64,000 nt of DNA from Rhizodiscina lignyota. Lineage: Eukaryota > Ascomycota > Dothideomycetes > Aulographales > Rhizodiscinaceae. The DNA lies in contig ML978125.1 of the NCBI GenBank assembly GCA_010015805.1, positions 806,001 through 870,000 of the forward strand, written 5' to 3'. Every line of letters starts with the position of its first letter. Position 1 is the stretch's first letter. Made by a program: the position numbers and the translations under genes. The notes beneath the pieces were generated by a model that was not told the DNA's origin, did not search any database, and saw nothing but the letters and a program-made list of their open reading frames with translations. Positions 58,501 to 64,000 of the stretch are shown here, one piece after another.

Positions 58501-58695
58501 TTTGTTGAGGCTGCTGATCAGATCGCGTAGGGAGCCTGAGGCGACAGAGGCAGGATACTCCTTCGCGAAACTCCGCAGGCCCAAAATAGCGGCTCGTCGG
58601 TCTTCCAAGAGAGTAGCACTGCTCAAGCGACTGCTCAGAGTGCTTATGGTGTCCGTTGCCGTTTGTTTTGCGGGAGTCTCAAGCCTCTTCAACAT
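55572..58695 (-). CDS. USO1: vesicle tethering protein p115/Uso1
   Basis: Exons 58695-58426, 58376-58326, 58277-58082, 58025-55750 and 55694-55572 (971 aa, exact frame). This golgin tethers ER-derived COPII vesicles to the Golgi with Rab1/Ypt1. The N-terminal armadillo-like head (to about residue 620) contains SEDIALWLADEFTQRQDNIT, EAQEFYLRLYSLQLIAAITS and NSNQSLFRETGCVVRLSQLL. It is followed by a long coiled coil (e.g. EARELESMKKARSEAEEKYS-like heptads near 760) and an acidic C-terminus (GDGEEEGEDEEEGEGEE), which in p115 binds GM130 and giantin. The length is close to metazoan p115 and well below yeast Uso1. Its 51 bp second exon would be missed by simple ORF calling. Confidence 0.94.
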
Positions 58696-59155
58696 TTCGA
58701 AGGCAGGCTAAAGGGCAGATTTTTCACCGCCGGATGTAGTCAGGTACATTCATGGAGACGGTGATCTGGATTTGCTGATCGCTCGATCAAACTGGTGCGG
58801 TAGAAGCCATTCTTCATTACTCCGTAAAGTGTCCAAAACAACACGGCAGCTTTGGCCAGCTCGGAGGTTCGCACGCGCCAAGCCTCAGCCTTACGATGCG
58901 GGCTTGGCGCGCCTGCCGCATCCGCTCGATAATTCAAAGGCCGCAACTGCTCCTCTCAGCTTCTTCACTCACCAACACGCCAACGCAAAAGGGAGACGAC
59001 CGCTGCTGCAGCTCCCTCGAGTCAACAAGCGCGACGCGCAATCCACACTCCACTCCATCGAATTCTATCGTGCACAACGACTTTCCAGAGGCGAAAACAC
59101 ACGCGACAACTCTTTACCCTGCGACTGGTCGCGATCTCACTACAACTCGCCCATC
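58696..59155. promoter_or_regulatory. bidirectional promoter USO1 / RAT1
   Basis: 460 bp between start codons. No distinct motif was identified. A large plus-strand ORF begins at 58772 upstream of RAT1 but the conserved protein starts at MGVPALFRW (59156). Confidence 0.4.
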
Positions 59156-62100
59156 ATGGGTGTTCCAGCCCTCTTCCGATGGCTGTCACAAAAGTACCCG
59201 AAAATCATTACTGCCGTGGTTGAGGAAGACCCGCGAGAGATTGATGGCACCACAATTCCAGTAGATTGCAGAGGTGCTAATCCAAATGGATGGGAAAATG
59301 ACAATCTCTACTTGGACATGAACGGCATCGTCCATCCATGCTCCCATCCTGAGGATAAGCCAGCGCCAGAAACCGAAGCGGAGATGATGCTGGAGATCTT
59401 CGCATACACTGAACGGGTGGTGAATATGGTCCGCCCACGCAGGCTTCTCATGATCGCTGTCGGTATGTTGTAGAAGATTCACAACGCGGTTCTACCCCAC
59501 GAGACGATTGCAGTATCGATTTTACTACAAATCAAGTCGCTCAGGGGGTATGACTGTTCCTTTTCTTGCGCGGAGTATTTGCAGTTTATGTTGTGTTCAT
59601 GCTAACTCTTATGAAGATGGTGTTGCACCTAGGGCGAAGATGAATCAACAACGAGCACGACGATTCAAGTCCGCACAAGAAGCGAAGGAGAAAGACGAAC
59701 AGAAGGCCGAGTTTCTCACTATGCTCAAGTCCCAGAACAAGGACGGACCAATAAGTGAGGAGGCCGAAGCAAACATGTCGAAGAAGACTTGGGATAGTAA
59801 CTCAATCACACCCGGAACCCCATTCATGCACCTTCTTGCTGCATCATTGCGATATTGGATCGCGTGGAAGCTGAACAAAGACCCCGCATGGGCAAACTTG
59901 AAGGTCATCATCTCTGATGCAACCGTTCCCGGAGAGGGAGAACATAAGATCATGGAGTTCATTCGTTCCCAACGAAGGTCGCCTGATCATGATCCAAACA
60001 CCAACCACGTCATCTACGGTCTTGATGCCGATCTCATCATGTTGGGTCTCGCGACGCACGAACCTCACTTCCGTGTACTCAGAGAGGACGTTTTCTTCCA
60101 GGAGAGCAAGAATCGAACTTGCCATATCTGTGGCCAGACTGGTCATATTGCAGCCAACTGCCGCGGTGAGGCAAAGCAAAAGTCTGGTGAATTCGACGAA
60201 AAGGGCGTAGGAGCGACAAAGAAGCCATTCATTTGGCTTCACGTTTCCATCCTGCGTGAATATCTCGAAGCCGAGCTTACTGTGCCCGGCCAAGGATTTG
60301 ATTTTGACCTTGAACGTGCATTAGACGACTGGGTCTTCATGTGTTTCTTTGTCGGAAACGATTTTCTGCCCCATCTACCAAGTCTTGACATCCGTGAGAA
60401 TGGCATCGACACGTTGATCGCTATCTGGCGTGATAACATACCGGCTATGGGTGGATATGTGACATTGGACGGCCACGTTGAACTGGAAAGAGCACAGTAC
60501 ATCCTGGAAGGCCTGGCAAAACAGGAAGCTGCCATCTTCAAGCGGCGGAAGGAAGCTGACGATAGAAAAGCAGCGGCAGACAAGAGGCGAGAGAAGGAGC
60601 GACAGCAGCGTCGCGGTCCACGCTGGTCACAGGGAGAATCTCGGGGTGAGAATGGATCATACGATAACGGCAATGGCAACTCTTACGGTGATGCCGCGTC
60701 CTCAACACCTCTCACTCATGACATGGTGGTCAACCGGAAAGCAGCTGTTGCACAGGCAAACGTAGCGAACAAGAGTGCTGCAGCAGTTCTCAAGGAGCGA
60801 ATGCGCGCACAGAATGGATCCACAGACGCTCTAGGCTCAAATGGTACGAATGACGATTCCTCATCTTCTCCGTCTGCCCTCGGCAAACGCAAGGCAGATG
60901 CATTGGATGAATCTGACAATGGCACACCTGGACGGAACACGCCCAACAACGAGCCCACCGCAAAAGGTGAAAACAATGAGCCTCCGGAAGATACAGTTAA
61001 ACTATGGGAGGACGGTTACGAGGAGAGGTACTATGAGCAGAAGTTCAAGGTCGATCCACACGATATCGCATTCCGCAACAAGGTGGCACGGGACTACGTT
61101 GAAGGCCTGGCCTGGGTCTTGCTGTACTACTTCCAGGGCTGTCCGTCTTGGACATGGTACTACCCTCATCACTATGCCCCCTTTGCCGCAGATTTTGTGG
61201 ATCTCAAGGATATGACGATCAAGTTCGAAAAGGGCAAGCCCTTCAAACCCTATGAGCAGCTCATGGGCGTTCTACCGGCTGCTTCAAATCATGCTATACC
61301 AGAGGTCTTCAGACCTCTAATGTCTGATGAGGATAGTGATATCCTTGACTTCTATCCTGAAGACTTCGTTGTTGATCTCAACGGCAAGAAGTTCTCCTGG
61401 CAAGGTGTCGTACTACTTCCTTTCATTGACGAGAAACGCCTATTGGCAGCAATGGCGACCAAATACCCCCTTCTCACTCCCGATGAAGTGGCCCGTAACG
61501 AACGAGGCCGTGAAGTCCTCATGTTCTCTGGCAAGCACAAACTCTATGCAAAGGTTGAGGATACCTTTTACTCAAAGCGACAGGGCGATCCGAAGTACCA
61601 GCTTGACGCTCAAACGAGTGACTACCTCGCGGGGAAGATTGAAAAGGATGAGGATTACCTCCCTCACGGTCCTCTAACCTCTCCTCTTGGTGATCAAGGT
61701 TTGGAGCATGTATACGAGGACCATTCTATGAGGTTGGTGGCTTAGATTCTTCACATCATTTACTTTCTGGCCAATGCTGACATTTCAATTTAGTGTGTTC
61801 TACGAGATACCTCCCTCGACGAACATTCACAAATCCATGCTCTTGCGTGGTGTCAAGCTCCCGACTCCTGTCCTTGATGGTGAAGACATCAATGGCACTA
61901 AGCAACGTGCATCGCGAAGTGGACGATCTTTCGGCGGCGTGCCATTCCGCGGAGGAAATCGCAATGGTAACGGATATGGCAGAGGCGGTTCGATCAACTA
62001 CGGCAATCCCTTCGCTCAGCATCTCAATCCGAATTTCGATCCTAGCGTCATGTCTCGGGCTCCTCCACCACCGCATATGGCGGCTGCGAGTGGATGGGTT

Positions 62101-62493
62101 CCTCCACCCCCACCAACGATGCAGGCAAGTGGCACCTACTGGAACGGTGCCGGTTACACGGCTTCAGGAGGAGGCCAAGGCTGGGGATACCGAGGACCTC
62201 CGCCGCAGGCTCAGCAGAACAACGGACAAGGCTCTGGTCAAGGTTACGGCCAAGGTTCCGGACAGGAGAGCTACGCTGGTGGTAGGGAACAAGGAGATTA
62301 CGGTGGTGGCAGGGACTCGTATGCTGGGGGTGACAGCTACCGTGGAGGTGATTCGTATCGCGGCGGTGGCAGAGGAGGAAGAGGTCAAGGCTACAACAAT
62401 GGCTATGACAACAGGAACGGAGGCTACGGCGGAGGCTACAATAGAGGCAATGGTAGAGGCAATGGAGGTTATGGTGGAGGCCGACGCTACTAA
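59156..62493 (+). CDS. RAT1: nuclear 5'-3' exoribonuclease Rat1/Xrn2
   Basis: Exons 59156-59462, 59617-61732 and 61794-62493 (1040 aa, exact frame). This enzyme degrades RNA 5' to 3' in the nucleus, processes rRNA and snoRNA, and drives torpedo termination with Rai1. It starts [18 protein letters not shown], with [15 protein letters not shown] next. [19 protein letters not shown] follows the first intron. A CCHC zinc knuckle ([14 protein letters not shown], about 271-284) distinguishes Rat1/Xrn2 from cytosolic Xrn1. The [17 protein letters not shown] and [15 protein letters not shown] blocks carry catalytic acids. The C-terminus is low complexity with RGG/GYGGG repeats (about residues 960-1040), typical for RNA-binding tails. 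Confidence 0.96.
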
Positions 62494-62928
62494 AATGGCT
62501 GGCCTCTAAATTCCATTGCAATGCCTTCTGGATGATGATTGCGGGCCCCGAGACATAGGGCCTACTTACTATGCTGCAGAGAGTGGACCATCTGTTCCCC
62601 TCTTCCGCAGCGCTTGGTCAACATGTACGATACCTAAGGAAAAAAACTAAAAAAGGCAGAAAAAAAATCAAAAACCTTGTACGAGTAAAAACCATTTTTC
62701 ATCTTTATGCTTCCGTGAAACAAGTGCTCCTGATATTGTGGCAATTCTCGCCGCTTGCTCACATAGTATGAGTGACTGTGTTACGTCTGAGTCAACCCGC
62801 CGCACCGCAAATATAACAATTTCACGACTCACGCACCCCACCCCCAAAATTCCACAACGCAACTCAATCTACTGATCGCACACTTACATGGGCGTCTGTG
62901 AGCTTGCGAAGCTCCTCCAAAGCTCAAA
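62494..62928. other. RAT1 3' flank and ILS1 promoter
   Basis: 435 bp. An A-rich run at 62638-62675 lies in the 3' flank. No further feature. Confidence 0.4.
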
Positions 62929-64000
62929 ATGTCCATAGACTTCCCGAAAGAAGAGGAGCGCGTCCTCAAGCAGTGGAAGGAAATCGACGCCTTTCGCCGC
63001 CAGGTCGAGCTCTCGAAGGGCCAAAAACCGTACACCTTCTACGATGGACCGCCATTCGCAACTGGCTTGCCTCACTACGGGCATTTGCTTGCCTCGACCA
63101 TCAAAGATATCATACCCAGATACTGGTCCATGAAGGGCCGGTACGTCGAGAGGCGATTCGGATGGGATACGCATGGCCTGCCCATCGAGTATGAGATTGA
63201 CAAGAGATTCGACAAGAGCGCGAAAGACTTGGTGGCGGAGATTGGAATCGAGAAATACAATGCGGAGTGCAGGGCGATCGTCATGAGGTTTGCGGAGGAG
63301 TGGAGGCAGACTATCGATAGGCTGGGGAGGTGGATCGACTTTGACAACGACTACAAGGCATGTACGGCCGCAATTTCGATGGAAATGTAAAGCTAACTGA
63401 GACTTCTAGACCATGGACCCGAAGTTCATGGAGTCTGTGTGGTGGGTCTTCAAGCAGCTGTATGACAAGGACAAGGTGTATCAAGGCTACAGAGTCATGC
63501 CTTTCTCGACAGCTTTGAATACTCCTCTCAGCAATTTCGAGGCACAGCAGAATTACAAGGACGCGCAAGACCCAGCTGTAGTCGTCACGTTCCCTCTTCT
63601 CAACGACCCTCAGACATGCCTGCTCGCATGGACGACAACGCCATGGACACTTCCTATGCACACAGGCCTCGCTGCCCACCCCGATTTCGAGTACGTCAAG
63701 ATTCACGACGAAGCTTCTGGAAAGAACTACATATTGCTGGAGGCGTTACTCCGTACCTTGTACAAGGACCCCAAAAAGGCGAAGTTCAAGGTATTGGAGA
63801 AGTTCAAGGGCACAGAAATGCTGGGCTGGCAGTATGAGCCGCTATTCGACTATTTCTACGAAAAGTTTAAAGATGTCGGCTTCCGAGTATTCAATGCGAA
63901 GTATGTTACTGCCGACAGCGGTACAGGCATAGTCCATCAGGCGCCGGCGTATGGAGAAGAAGATTACAACGTCGCGATGAACGCAGGCGTCATTAGCAGG
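62929..64000 (+). CDS. ILS1: cytosolic isoleucyl-tRNA synthetase (5' part)
   Basis: Exon 62929-63357, then exon 2 from 63410 running off the window end. Class I synthetase charging tRNA-Ile. The start is [20 protein letters not shown]. The HIGH-type motif is HYGH at 49-52, within [33 protein letters not shown] and, after the intron, [20 protein letters not shown] are cytosolic IleRS blocks. The editing domain begins in [15 protein letters not shown]. The first intron starts with GC (AAG|GCATGT) and ends TCTAG, so it is a GC-AG intron; the exon junction YK|TMDP is what the family requires. The KMSKS part is outside the window. Confidence 0.95.
63358..63409 (+). other. GC-AG intron in ILS1
   Basis: 52 bp intron with donor GCATGT and acceptor TTCTAG; a branch-like CTAAC lies about 20 bp before the acceptor. 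A GT donor a few bases later (GTACGG) would break the conserved frame. Confidence 0.75.

Noticed and set aside
58772-59155. N-terminal extension of the RAT1 reading frame
   Set aside because: The Rat1/Xrn2 family starts at MGVPALFRW; the extension is low-quality and lies in the promoter.
1-64000. CRISPR arrays, bacterial operons, LTR elements, rRNA
   Set aside because: None seen; the window is typical fungal nuclear DNA.

Overview
This window is chromosomal DNA of a filamentous ascomycete (Pezizomycotina). The evidence is many short introns (about 50-100 bp) with GT-AG ends, single-gene transcription units, and fungal families: a hybrid histidine kinase, a Zn(II)2Cys6 regulator, con-6, a CYP55-type P450 and a GH43 arabinanase. 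A Dothideomycete is a reasonable guess, but the sequence alone cannot prove it. I annotated 27 genes or gene remnants. Exons were joined by hand, and almost every multi-exon model closes to an exact multiple of three.

Layout. 1-0.65 kb: a copy of a ~160 bp dispersed repeat. 0.65-4.7 kb: hybrid histidine kinase (-). 5.6-7.8 kb: fumarate reductase with a cytochrome b5 tail (-). 9.7-15.3 kb: transaldolase (+), Zn2Cys6 regulator (-) and SDR (+), a possible sugar or polyol catabolic group. 15.3-18.7 kb: an AT-rich, gene-poor island with a previously unmodelled four-exon gene for a secreted nine-cysteine protein, a foldback MITE-like element and a decayed HET gene. 18.7-22.8 kb: a mini-cupin, con-6, a GH43 arabinanase and a disordered hydrophilic protein. 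23.8-35.1 kb: TLC membrane protein, APC permease, PGAP4-like GPI-glycan transferase, TupA-like periplasmic-binding-fold protein, epoxide hydrolase and an alpha/beta hydrolase. 36.3-40 kb: a conserved-looking unknown protein and a CYP55 (P450nor-like) gene.

From 40.3 kb onward the content is core housekeeping: ATP3 and TOP1 (divergent pair), a three-unit tandem array of the ~160 bp repeat, TAF2 and NOP14 (divergent), mitochondrial-type acetyl-CoA acetyltransferase, USO1 and RAT1 (divergent), and the 5' part of cytosolic isoleucyl-tRNA synthetase, cut by the window end.

The strongest candidates for something new are the secreted cysteine-rich gene at 16.3-16.8 kb beside a MITE and a dead HET gene, the CYP55 protein with altered P450nor catalytic positions, and the intracellular TupA-like protein. 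I did not find a multi-gene system that I can claim is wholly new.
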